From contig JAKALH010000263.1 in the NCBI GenBank assembly GCA_021813225.1, positions 1 to 5,002 of the forward strand: a stretch of DNA of 5,002 nt, given 5' to 3'. Each line of letters starts with the position of its first letter. The stretch's first letter is position 1. The position numbers and the translations under genes are program-made. Below the pieces are notes generated by a model, which was not told the DNA's origin, ran no database searches, and was given only the letters and a program-made list of their open reading frames with translations. Below are positions 1 through 5,002 of this stretch, one piece after another. The DNA is from Chloroflexota bacterium. Its GTDB lineage: Bacteria; Chloroflexota; Anaerolineae; J036; Brachytrichaceae.

Positions 1-998
1 AGCGGGGAGATCAGGGTGAGTTCGTCGATGCGTTTCAGTTCATCAGGGCTGAACTGCAGGTTATCGAGTGCGGCGACGTTCTCGTCGATCTGCTTCACGC
101 TGGATGCGCCGATCAGGGCGCTGGTGATGCCCGGCAGGCGCAGCACCCACGCCAGCGCCATCTGCGCCAGCGTCTGACCGCGCGCTCTGGCGATGTCGTT
201 GAGCGCAATCAATACTTTGCGGCGCTCATCGCTGAGGTTGCGGGTCACCCATTCTTTGCCCCACTTCAATGCGGCGCGGCTCTCAGCCGGGATATCGCCG
301 CCCAGGTACTTGTCGCTCAGCAGGCCATTGGCGAGCGGGCTGAAGGGAATCACCCCGCTGCCGGCGCGCTCGGTCTGCGGCAGCAGGTCCCATTCGATGC
401 GCCGGCCCAGCATGTTGTAATACGGCTGGTGGATGGTGATTGGCGACAGCCCCATACGCTGGCATACCCGCGTGGCCTCGGCGAAGTGCGCTCCGCTGTA
501 GTTGCTGACCCCCGCGTACAGCGTCTTGCCCTGCTTCACCAGCAGGTCCAGCGCGGCCATGGTCTCCTCCAGCGGCGTCTCCGGGTCCATGCGATGGTGG
601 TAGAAAATATCGAAGTATTCCAGCCCCATGCGCTTCAGCGACTGGTCGCAACTGGCCACGATGTACTTCTTGGACCCCCAGTCGCCATACGGCCCCGGCC
701 ACATCGTGTAGCCGGCCTTGCTGGAGATGATCAACTCGTCGCGCGGCATCTCCTTGACGATCCTGCCGCATACGATCTCGGAATTTCCCGGCGGCGTGCC
801 GTAATTGTTGGCGAAATCGAAATGAGTGATACCCAGATCGAAGGCGCGGAACAGGCAGTCGCGGGCGACTTCGGCCCCGCGGTATCCGCCGAAGGTCTCC
901 CAGCCGCCCAGCGATATCGCCGGTAGTTTCAATCCGCTGCGTCCGCAACGGCGGTAGGTCATTTTGTCGTATCGACTGGCGGCAAACTCATACGCCAT
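1..998 (-). CDS. yghZ: Aldo/keto reductase, YghZ / L-glyceraldehyde-3-phosphate reductase type (C-terminus off window)
   Basis: This is an NADPH-dependent aldo/keto reductase, expected to be a soluble cytoplasmic (alpha/beta)8 barrel that reduces small aldehydes. In E. coli, YghZ acts on L-glyceraldehyde 3-phosphate and methylglyoxal. The reading frame is open from the start codon to base 1 and gives 332 residues with no stop; E. coli YghZ is about 346, so only about 10-20 residues should be missing. Seen in the translation: YRRCGRSGLKLPAISLGGW near residue 15, the barrel motif GITHFDFANNYG (56-67) with catalytic Asp61 and Tyr66, SKAGYTMWPGPYG (93-105) with Lys94, IFYHHR (131-136) with His135 completing the D-Y-K-H tetrad, IHQPYYNML (189-197), and the cofactor-binding LIGASS..QIDENV segment (295-308). 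The start at 998 is chosen because GGAG lies 6 bases upstream; an in-frame ATG at 1010 has no Shine-Dalgarno sequence and its G forms part of that GGAG. The family call is secure; the actual substrate is inferred. Confidence 0.95.
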   Translation of the reverse strand, partial: MAYEFAASRYDKMTYRRCGRSGLKLPAISLGGWETFGGYRGAEVARDCLFRAFDLGITHFDFANNYGTPPGNSEIVCGRIVKEMPRDELIISSKAGYTMWPGPYGDWGSKKYIVASCDQSLKRMGLEYFDIFYHHRMDPETPLEETMAALDLLVKQGKTLYAGVSNYSGAHFAEATRVCQRMGLSPITIHQPYYNMLGRRIEWDLLPQTERAGSGVIPFSPLANGLLSDKYLGGDIPAESRAALKWGKEWVTRNLSDERRKVLIALNDIARARGQTLAQMALAWVLRLPGITSALIGASSVKQIDENVAALDNLQFSPDELKRIDELTLISP

Positions 999-1004
999 GG
1001 TTTT

Positions 1005-1008
1005 CTCC
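1005..1008 (-). promoter_or_regulatory. Ribosome binding site of the aldo/keto reductase
   Basis: Read on the minus strand, GGAG is followed by AAAACC and then ATG at 998, a 6-base spacer. This decides between the two in-frame ATG codons at 998 and 1010 in favour of 998, because the upstream ATG overlaps the GGAG and has only a C-rich TTGCGCC in front of it. Confidence 0.7.
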
Positions 1009-1051
1009 ATGGCGCAATGATAGCGCGTGTAATGGCTGCTGGATGCAGCGG

Positions 1052-1080
1052 GTCACATCTGGCGCGCTTCGCCTTATACT
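1052..1080 (+). promoter_or_regulatory. Candidate sigma-70 type promoter towards the helicase
   Basis: GTCACA (1052-1057, 4 of 6 matches to TTGACA) and TATACT (1075-1080, 5 of 6 matches to TATAAT) are separated by 17 bases, the optimal spacing. Transcription would begin near 1087 and leave a leader of about 230 bases before the helicase ATG, which is long. On the opposite strand the same AT-rich patch reads TATAAG (1078 to 1073), a possible -10 for the reductase 75 bases from its start, but no good -35 accompanies it. This is pattern matching only, and the promoter consensus of this lineage is not known to me. Confidence 0.25.
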
Positions 1081-1085
1081 GGTGT

Positions 1086-1101
1086 CGTTCGAGTCCGTTC
1101 G
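1086..1101. repeat. Direct repeat CGTTCG x2 with 10-bp period
   Basis: CGTTCG occurs at 1086-1091 and again at 1096-1101, separated by AGTC. The copies are one helical turn apart and would overlap the predicted start of a transcript from the 1052-1080 promoter. The placement would suit a regulator binding one face of the helix. The half-site resembles the GTTCG arm of Gram-positive LexA boxes, but the copies are in direct, not inverted, orientation, so this is not a LexA palindrome. It may be chance in GC-rich DNA. Confidence 0.3.
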
Positions 1102-1274
1102 TGCGCCTGCTGCCCTCCGTCGGCTGTGCGCTGCCGCTGAATGGCTGGTGCATCTCAACGATTGACTCGCAGGCCCGCCTTCCGGCAAGGCTCTGCCCGA
1201 TTCAGGTGAACAATCATATGAGAACTGTCAGGCTGGCGCTGTCATACCTTCGCAACTGCGGAAGACAGATAACT

Positions 1275-1300
1275 TGGACGATCGTCAGCGTAGTCGTCCA
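1275..1300. repeat. 7-bp inverted repeat just upstream of the helicase ATG
   Basis: TGGACGA (1275-1281) and TCGTCCA (1294-1300) are perfect reverse complements around a 12-base spacer. One further T-G wobble pair can be added inside. The dyad ends 15 bases before the ATG at 1316 and begins within the alternative TTG start at 1274. It could be an operator or an RNA hairpin near the ribosome site; no poly-T follows, so it is not an intrinsic terminator. Confidence 0.35.
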
Positions 1301-1303
1301 CAT

Positions 1304-1307
1304 CAGG
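1304..1307 (+). promoter_or_regulatory. Weak ribosome binding site of the helicase
   Basis: CAGG lies 8 bases before the ATG at 1316. An in-frame TTG at 1274 has GGAAG (1260-1264) 9 bases upstream, a somewhat better Shine-Dalgarno sequence. It would add 14 residues (MDDRQRSRPHQVYD) that look unlike the rest of the protein. I favour the ATG because family similarity begins after it, but the site does not settle the start. Confidence 0.35.
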
Positions 1308-1315
1308 TTTACGAC

Positions 1316-4039
1316 ATGCCGGTGCTTGAGACTTTGACCGCTCTGCGCGGCGATGCGGAATTTATGGCGACCGTGACCGCCTGGGAGCGCGCGCCGGCGC
1401 AACCCGCCCGGCACGCCCCTTACCCGGCGCAATTGTCGCCCGCTGTCATTGCGGCGCTCAAGCGGCGCAGCATCCCTGCGTTGTACACACATCAGGCGCA
1501 GGCCGTGGAGGCGGCGCTGAATCGTCGTAACGTGGTCGTGGTTGCCAGCGCGGCGGGCGGCAAGTCGTTGTGTTTTCACCTCCCAATCGCGCAGGCGCTG
1601 CTCAGTGATCCATCGGCGCGCGCGCTGTGCCTTTTCCCCACCAAGGCGCTCTCGCAGGATCAGTCTGCGCACCTGTCCGCCCTGCTGGAGGATATTGAAC
1701 CCGGCGGAAGATTCCAGTCGCTCATCTCCATCTACGACGGCGATACGCCGCAGGCGCGCCGCGCGGATATCCGCCGCGATGCGCGTGTGGTGATCAGCAA
1801 TGCGGATATGCTGCATATCGGCATCCTGCCGCATCATACGCGCTGGGCGGCATTCTTCAAAAACCTGCGCTATGTGGTGATTGACGAATTGCACGCTTAT
1901 CGCGGCATCTTTGGCAGCCATGTGGCGAACGTCATCCGCCGGTTGAAACGGCTGTGCGCGTTTTACGGCTCAGAGCCGGCATTCATTCTGGCGTCGGCCA
2001 CGATTGCCAACCCGAAAGAACACGCCGAGCGGCTGGTCGAGGCAGCGGTTGAACTGGTGGATGACGACGGCAGCCCGCGCGGCGAACGGCATGTGCTGGT
2101 GGTCAACCCGCCCATGGTCGATGCCGAACTGGGCATCCGGCGCAGCAGTGTATTCATTGCCCGCGACATTGCGGCGCGCTTCGTCGAGGACGGCGCGCAG
2201 ACGATCTGTTTTGCGCGCTCTCGCCAGGACACTGAGGTCCTGCTCACCTATCTGCGCAATCTCGCGCCATCAGCGGTCAGCCAGGCGTCGGTTGACGCAT
2301 CAGGCCGCACCCGTAAAAGGCAGCCGCCGCGCCCGCCATCGCCCATCGTCGGGTATCGCGGCGGGTATCTGCCCGAGGAACGCCGTGCCATCGAAGCGGA
2401 CTTGCGCAGCGGCGCGGCGCGCTGTGTGGTGGCTACGAATGCCCTGGAGCTGGGCATCGACATCGGCGAACTGGACGCTTGCGTGATGCTGGGATATCCG
2501 GGCAGCATTGCCAGCTTCTGGCAGCAGGTCGGGCGCGCCGGGCGGCGGCGCAATGCCTCAGTCGCCGTGATGGTGACCAGCGCTACGGCGCTCGATCAGT
2601 ACCTGGCGGCGCACCCGGAATATCTGTTCAACCAGTCTCCGGAACATGCCCGCACCGCGCCCGATAACCTGGGCGTGCTGGCCGCGCACGTCGCCTGCGC
2701 GACCTTCGAACTCCCGTTTGAACGCGGCGAGCCGCTGGGACGCGCCAATGTGGACGACCTGCTGGACGTGCTGGTTGAGGAAGGCGAGGTGCATGCCAGC
2801 GACGCTGGGGCAACTCCGCTGTTTCGCGCCGGCCGGCAATCGACCGGTTCCGATCGTCGCACGCGCTATACGTGGGTTGGCGATTCCTACCCGGCGGATC
2901 GGGTCAGCCTGCGCGGGATCGGCGAGCGCGTGATCGTTGTCACGCCGGACGCGGAAGGCGGCGTGGATCAGTTGATTGGCGAAACCGAGCGCAGCACGGC
3001 GCCGGGACGTGTGCACGCCGGCGCCATTTACATGCATCAGGGAGAGATGTTCCAGATCACCCATCTGGACTGGGAACAGGGCCGCGCGACCGCGCAGCGT
3101 GTCGACGCCGACTACTACACGGAAGCAAGCGTGCATTCCGAGGTGGTTGTGCTGCGCGAGTTCGAGCGTGAGCACCAGAACGCGGGAGCACAGGAGCAGC
3201 CGATTAGTGAAGAGAGGGGGCAGGAGGGCGTTGACGCACGAATGCCGCGTCATGGGATGGTTGCCAGCGGTGAGCTTGAAGTGACCACGCAGGCACGCCG
3301 ATACCGGCAGGTGCAGTTCAACACGCATCGCACCCTGGCGTGGGGCGAGATTGACCTGCCTGCCCAGCGCCTGTACACCACCGGATACTGGTTTGCCATC
3401 CCGGAGGAGATCACCCGGAAGCTGGCCCGCGAGGGCGTGCTCAAGCTGCCCAATGATTACGGGCCTGACTGGCAGCGCCAGCGCGACGCGGCGCGCGCAC
3501 GCGACCACTACACCTGCACCGTGTGCGGCGCGCCGGAACCGCCCGGCCGCCAGCACGATGTCCATCATAAAATACCGTTTCGCGACTTCAAATACATTCG
3601 CGGCGAAAATGATCACTACCTGGCCGCCAATGACCTCAGCAATCTGGTCACGGTGTGCCCGAACTGCCACCGCGATATTGAGACCGCCGAATCGACGCGC
3701 ACCGCGCTGGAAGGCCTGTCTTACCTGGCCGGCAACCTGGCGCCGTTGTTCGTGATGTGCGATCCGGGCGACCTCTCCACCGTGGCCGATATTCAGAGCG
3801 CGCACACGCGCCTGCCCACAGTCACTCTGTATGAACTGACACCCGGCGGAACGGGTCTGAGCGATGAGTTATTGAGCCGCCATCAGGAACTGCTTCGCAT
3901 GGCGGCACAGCGCATCCGCGAATGCCCGTGCGAGCGCGGCTGCCCGGCCTGCGTCGGGCCTATCGATGAAGCGGTACAATCGCGTGACCTGAAGGCGGAT
4001 ACGCTCCGCCTGATCGAGATGTTGTTGCACGGGCTGTAA
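1316..4039 (+). CDS. mrfA: MrfA/YprA-like DEXH-box DNA helicase with inserted HNH domain and C-terminal MZB zinc module
   Basis: This is an SF2 ATP-dependent DNA helicase of the family of B. subtilis MrfA (YprA), a 3'-5' translocase that repairs mitomycin-C damage together with the exonuclease MrfB. Residues below count from the ATG at 1316 (907 aa). RecA1: LYTHQ (56-60), Walker A ASAAGGKS (77-84, Lys83), LFPTKALSQDQ (106-116), YDGDT (140-144), NADMLH (162-167), motif II DELH (190-193), SAT (227-229). RecA2: ICFARSR (297-303), YRGGYLPEERR (347-357), TNALELGIDIG (374-384), QQVGRAGRR (403-411). The C-terminal part includes LYTTGYWFAI (686-695), VMCD (813-816), TPGGTGLSDEL (842-852) and the zinc motif CPCERGCPAC (870-879, four Cys). 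B. subtilis MrfA is about 750 residues; most of the excess here is a Pro/Arg-rich loop (317-344), a polar linker (618-644) and an HNH domain (718-792) interrupting the C-terminal module. All ATPase motifs look intact, so an active enzyme is expected. An alternative TTG start at 1274 gives 921 residues. Confidence 0.93.
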   Translation: MPVLETLTALRGDAEFMATVTAWERAPAQPARHAPYPAQLSPAVIAALKRRSIPALYTHQAQAVEAALNRRNVVVVASAAGGKSLCFHLPIAQALLSDPSARALCLFPTKALSQDQSAHLSALLEDIEPGGRFQSLISIYDGDTPQARRADIRRDARVVISNADMLHIGILPHHTRWAAFFKNLRYVVIDELHAYRGIFGSHVANVIRRLKRLCAFYGSEPAFILASATIANPKEHAERLVEAAVELVDDDGSPRGERHVLVVNPPMVDAELGIRRSSVFIARDIAARFVEDGAQTICFARSRQDTEVLLTYLRNLAPSAVSQASVDASGRTRKRQPPRPPSPIVGYRGGYLPEERRAIEADLRSGAARCVVATNALELGIDIGELDACVMLGYPGSIASFWQQVGRAGRRRNASVAVMVTSATALDQYLAAHPEYLFNQSPEHARTAPDNLGVLAAHVACATFELPFERGEPLGRANVDDLLDVLVEEGEVHASDAGATPLFRAGRQSTGSDRRTRYTWVGDSYPADRVSLRGIGERVIVVTPDAEGGVDQLIGETERSTAPGRVHAGAIYMHQGEMFQITHLDWEQGRATAQRVDADYYTEASVHSEVVVLREFEREHQNAGAQEQPISEERGQEGVDARMPRHGMVASGELEVTTQARRYRQVQFNTHRTLAWGEIDLPAQRLYTTGYWFAIPEEITRKLAREGVLKLPNDYGPDWQRQRDAARARDHYTCTVCGAPEPPGRQHDVHHKIPFRDFKYIRGENDHYLAANDLSNLVTVCPNCHRDIETAESTRTALEGLSYLAGNLAPLFVMCDPGDLSTVADIQSAHTRLPTVTLYELTPGGTGLSDELLSRHQELLRMAAQRIRECPCERGCPACVGPIDEAVQSRDLKADTLRLIEMLLHGL
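3467..3691 (+). other. HNH endonuclease-like zinc domain embedded in the helicase
   Basis: This segment of the helicase reads as a complete HNH (beta-beta-alpha metal) domain. In order: a basic helix WQRQRDAARARDHY, zinc pair CTVC (Cys734, Cys737), the VHHKIPF strand with the catalytic-type His at 751, LSNLVTVC with the HNH Asn776, then CPNCH (Cys781, Cys784) with the final His785. Both CxxC pairs and the His-Asn-His set are present, so nothing seen argues for a dead domain. The wider insert runs from about residue 700 to 797 (bases 3413-3706), between the YWFAI segment and the LEGLSYLAGNLAPLFVMCD segment, both recognisable parts of the MrfA C-terminal region. It keeps the reading frame and looks compositionally like its host. 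Nuclease activity is inferred from motif integrity. Confidence 0.88.
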
Positions 4040-4296
4040 TTTCCACCTGGGCGCGCTGGAGTGTGGGATGCAGGAAATGGTGACGCGCGGTACTGAGGCA
4101 TTGTCTGTAAAGCAGGCGTGGCAGCACCTGCATCCCCACAGACCTGCCACATGCTCATTCGCCGTCATCTATGCTGCGCGCCTGTATGCGGCGCTGGCAG
4201 AGGCCACATAACGCTACATCTATGTCGCTCACACACCGGCCATCCCAACGCTTTGCCCTCGGAGTTTCATCACGACCGGCGGGCATCCATGCCGAT
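4040..4296. other. Intergenic gap between helicase and membrane protein
   Basis: These 257 bases hold no gene I can support. The frame of the downstream membrane protein is open back to 4111 with ATG codons at 4171, 4186 and 4222. The extra sequence would be rich in Arg, His, Pro, Ser and Cys, unlike the hydrophobic protein that follows, and none of these ATGs has a Shine-Dalgarno sequence at a usual distance. No GC stem followed by a T-tract is visible after the helicase stop at 4039. A 7-bp dyad at 4118-4150 is the only structure noted, and I found no convincing promoter. Confidence 0.55.
4118..4150. repeat. 7-bp inverted repeat downstream of the helicase
   Basis: GTGGCAG (4118-4124) and CTGCCAC (4144-4150) are perfect reverse complements around a 19-base loop. 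There is no following U-tract, so a Rho-independent terminator is not supported. It could be a transcript 3'-end stem, a binding site, or chance in GC-rich DNA. Confidence 0.25.
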
Positions 4297-5002
4297 ATGC
4301 GTGCAGCGGCGATTGCGGAGATATGGCGGGAGACACTTCGCACGTTGGGCCGGTATTCCATACCAATCCTGCTGTGCGCACTTTTCGGCCTGGCCGGCGC
4401 CGACCTGCTGGGCCAGTTGGTGAACAGCGCACTCACTATCGATGTTTACATTCGCAGCGGCGGCATCCTGCCCACTTATTCCGCCACGTACTACGCCCAG
4501 TTATTGATACAGGCCGGCCTCGGCGTGTTCTCGGTCTCGCTGGCGCGCGGCGCTATAACGTGGCTGACGTTGCAGCGTGCGCCGGATGCCGAGAAAGCGC
4601 CTTTGCGCACTGCACTACGAACCACCGCAGCCCGAATGCCCGCCCTGCTGCTCAGCACGCTTGCCTACGGAGCCGTTGTCCTGATGGGCATCGTCGGGCT
4701 GGCGTTGCTGCTGCGCCAGTTGCGGCTCGATGTCACCAGCATCGGCCGCGTGGCCGGCGATTTCGACAGCCTGGTGCAGGTTTTCCTGATACGTGTTGTC
4801 AATAGTTTCGTGCCCGATCCCGGCGCGCCGCTGGCGCAGCTTCTGGAATATGCGCGCTATGTCCTCAGGCGATCCGCCACCAACTACTACTGGCTTTACG
4901 CATACCGCAGCGATTTGGGCGACGTGCCGCTGCGCGTCTGGCTGCTGGGTCTGGCGGGTTTTATACCGATTGCGCTGGCCGGCACCCTGTTTCGCTTTTT
5001 CG
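4297..5002 (+). CDS. Multi-pass integral membrane protein of unknown function (C-terminus off window)
   Basis: The frame runs without a stop from the ATG at 4297 to the window end: 235 residues plus one base. It begins MRAAAIAEIWRETLRTLG, a short amphipathic cytosolic-looking helix. Hydrophobic stretches follow at about 21-43 (SIPILLCALFGLAGADLLG), 65-90 (including AQLLIQAGLGVFSVSLA), 114-139 (MPALLLSTLAYGAVVLMGIV) and 212-231 (LRVWLLGLAGFIPIALAGTL), so at least four membrane spans are expected. Between spans 2 and 3 lies an Arg/Ala-rich stretch (KAPLRTALRTTAARMP), and a roughly 70-residue loop with Tyr/Arg-rich segments precedes span 4. The helix-loop-helix style loosely recalls membrane domains such as the glycerophosphodiester phosphodiesterase membrane region or DUF975-type proteins, but I do not recognise the family. 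The start is uncertain: no good Shine-Dalgarno sequence is present, and ATGs at 4222, 4186 and 4171 are also in frame. 4297 is preferred because it sits just before the coherent protein sequence. Confidence 0.7.
   Translation, partial: MRAAAIAEIWRETLRTLGRYSIPILLCALFGLAGADLLGQLVNSALTIDVYIRSGGILPTYSATYYAQLLIQAGLGVFSVSLARGAITWLTLQRAPDAEKAPLRTALRTTAARMPALLLSTLAYGAVVLMGIVGLALLLRQLRLDVTSIGRVAGDFDSLVQVFLIRVVNSFVPDPGAPLAQLLEYARYVLRRSATNYYWLYAYRSDLGDVPLRVWLLGLAGFIPIALAGTLFRFF

Larger units (their letters stand above)
999..1315. other. Divergent intergenic region between reductase and helicase
   Basis: About 317 bases lie between the two divergent start codons. I find no credible gene here. The longest plus-strand frame (1017-1337) would encode a Cys/Arg/Leu-rich 106-residue peptide without a recognisable domain or a Shine-Dalgarno sequence, and it overlaps the helicase start in another frame. 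The stretch must hold the promoters for both genes. Signals supported from sequence are a possible sigma-70 type promoter at 1052-1080, a CGTTCG direct repeat at 1086-1101, and a 7-bp dyad at 1275-1300. No tRNA or obvious riboswitch fold was found. Confidence 0.6.

Noticed and set aside
283..948. Minus-strand 221-codon frame and the overlapping plus-strand frame at 429-926
   Set aside because: Both are shadows of the reductase. The true frame, open from 998 to base 1, contains the whole aldo/keto reductase motif series; these give only Arg/Gly/Ala-rich sequence.
1083..1101. GTTCGAGTCC resembling a tRNA T-arm
   Set aside because: The flanking bases do not pair to form a T-stem, and no acceptor stem, anticodon arm or 3' end fits around it.
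1086..1101. LexA (SOS) box in front of the repair helicase
   Set aside because: The CGTTCG units are direct repeats; the CGAAC-N4-GTTCG palindrome is absent.
1017..1337. 106-codon plus-strand frame in the divergent intergenic region
   Set aside because: It has no Shine-Dalgarno sequence, no recognisable domain, a non-protein-like composition, and it overlaps the start of the helicase in another frame.
2558..3805. Long minus-strand open frame (415 codons) opposite the helicase
   Set aside because: It lies wholly inside the helicase, whose frame carries a full set of conserved motifs. The antisense translation has no recognisable domain. Long antisense frames are expected in GC-rich coding DNA.
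4040..4065. Intrinsic terminator after the helicase stop
   Set aside because: Only a 4-bp CCAC/GTGG pairing is possible and there is no T-tract.
4171..4296. N-terminal extension of the membrane protein from ATG 4171, 4186 or 4222
   Set aside because: The extension is Arg/His/Pro/Ser-rich and unlike the rest of the protein, and none of these ATGs has a ribosome site at normal spacing. It cannot be fully excluded.
4323..4805. 160-codon plus-strand frame inside the membrane protein region
   Set aside because: It is an out-of-frame shadow with Arg/His/Pro/Ser-rich composition; the frame from 4297 gives regular hydrophobic spans and stays open to the window end.

Overview
The window reads as GC-rich bacterial chromosome with dense, long coding frames and short intergenic gaps. 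I see no mobile element, CRISPR array, rRNA or tRNA. The gene set (a YghZ-type aldo/keto reductase, a MrfA/YprA-type helicase carrying an HNH insert, and a poorly conserved multi-pass membrane protein) and the style of the proteins would fit an uncultured or environmental member of the Chloroflexota. That assignment is an impression from protein style, not a proven placement.

Layout. (1) Positions 1-998, minus strand: an aldo/keto reductase of the YghZ / L-glyceraldehyde-3-phosphate reductase type, complete at its N-terminus and cut at its C-terminus by the window edge. (2) Positions 999-1315: a divergent intergenic region with a candidate plus-strand promoter, a 10-bp-period direct repeat and a small dyad just upstream of the next gene. 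(3) Positions 1316-4039, plus strand: a 907-residue SF2 DNA helicase of the MrfA/YprA family with all helicase motifs and the C-terminal four-cysteine MZB (former DUF1998) zinc module. An intact HNH endonuclease-like zinc domain is inserted inside the C-terminal part. (4) Positions 4040-4296: a gap without a convincing gene or terminator, holding one 7-bp dyad. (5) Positions 4297-5002, plus strand: the N-terminal 235 residues of an integral membrane protein that runs off the window.

How they relate. The reductase is transcribed away from the other two genes and has no evident functional link to them. The helicase and the membrane protein are co-directional, but 257 bases separate them and nothing shows they are one operon. 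The main item of interest is the helicase. In Bacillus subtilis, MrfA acts with a separate exonuclease, MrfB, in a mitomycin-C repair pathway. Here a nuclease-type HNH fold sits within the helicase chain and no MrfB-like gene is visible directly downstream, which suggests a single-chain helicase-nuclease.
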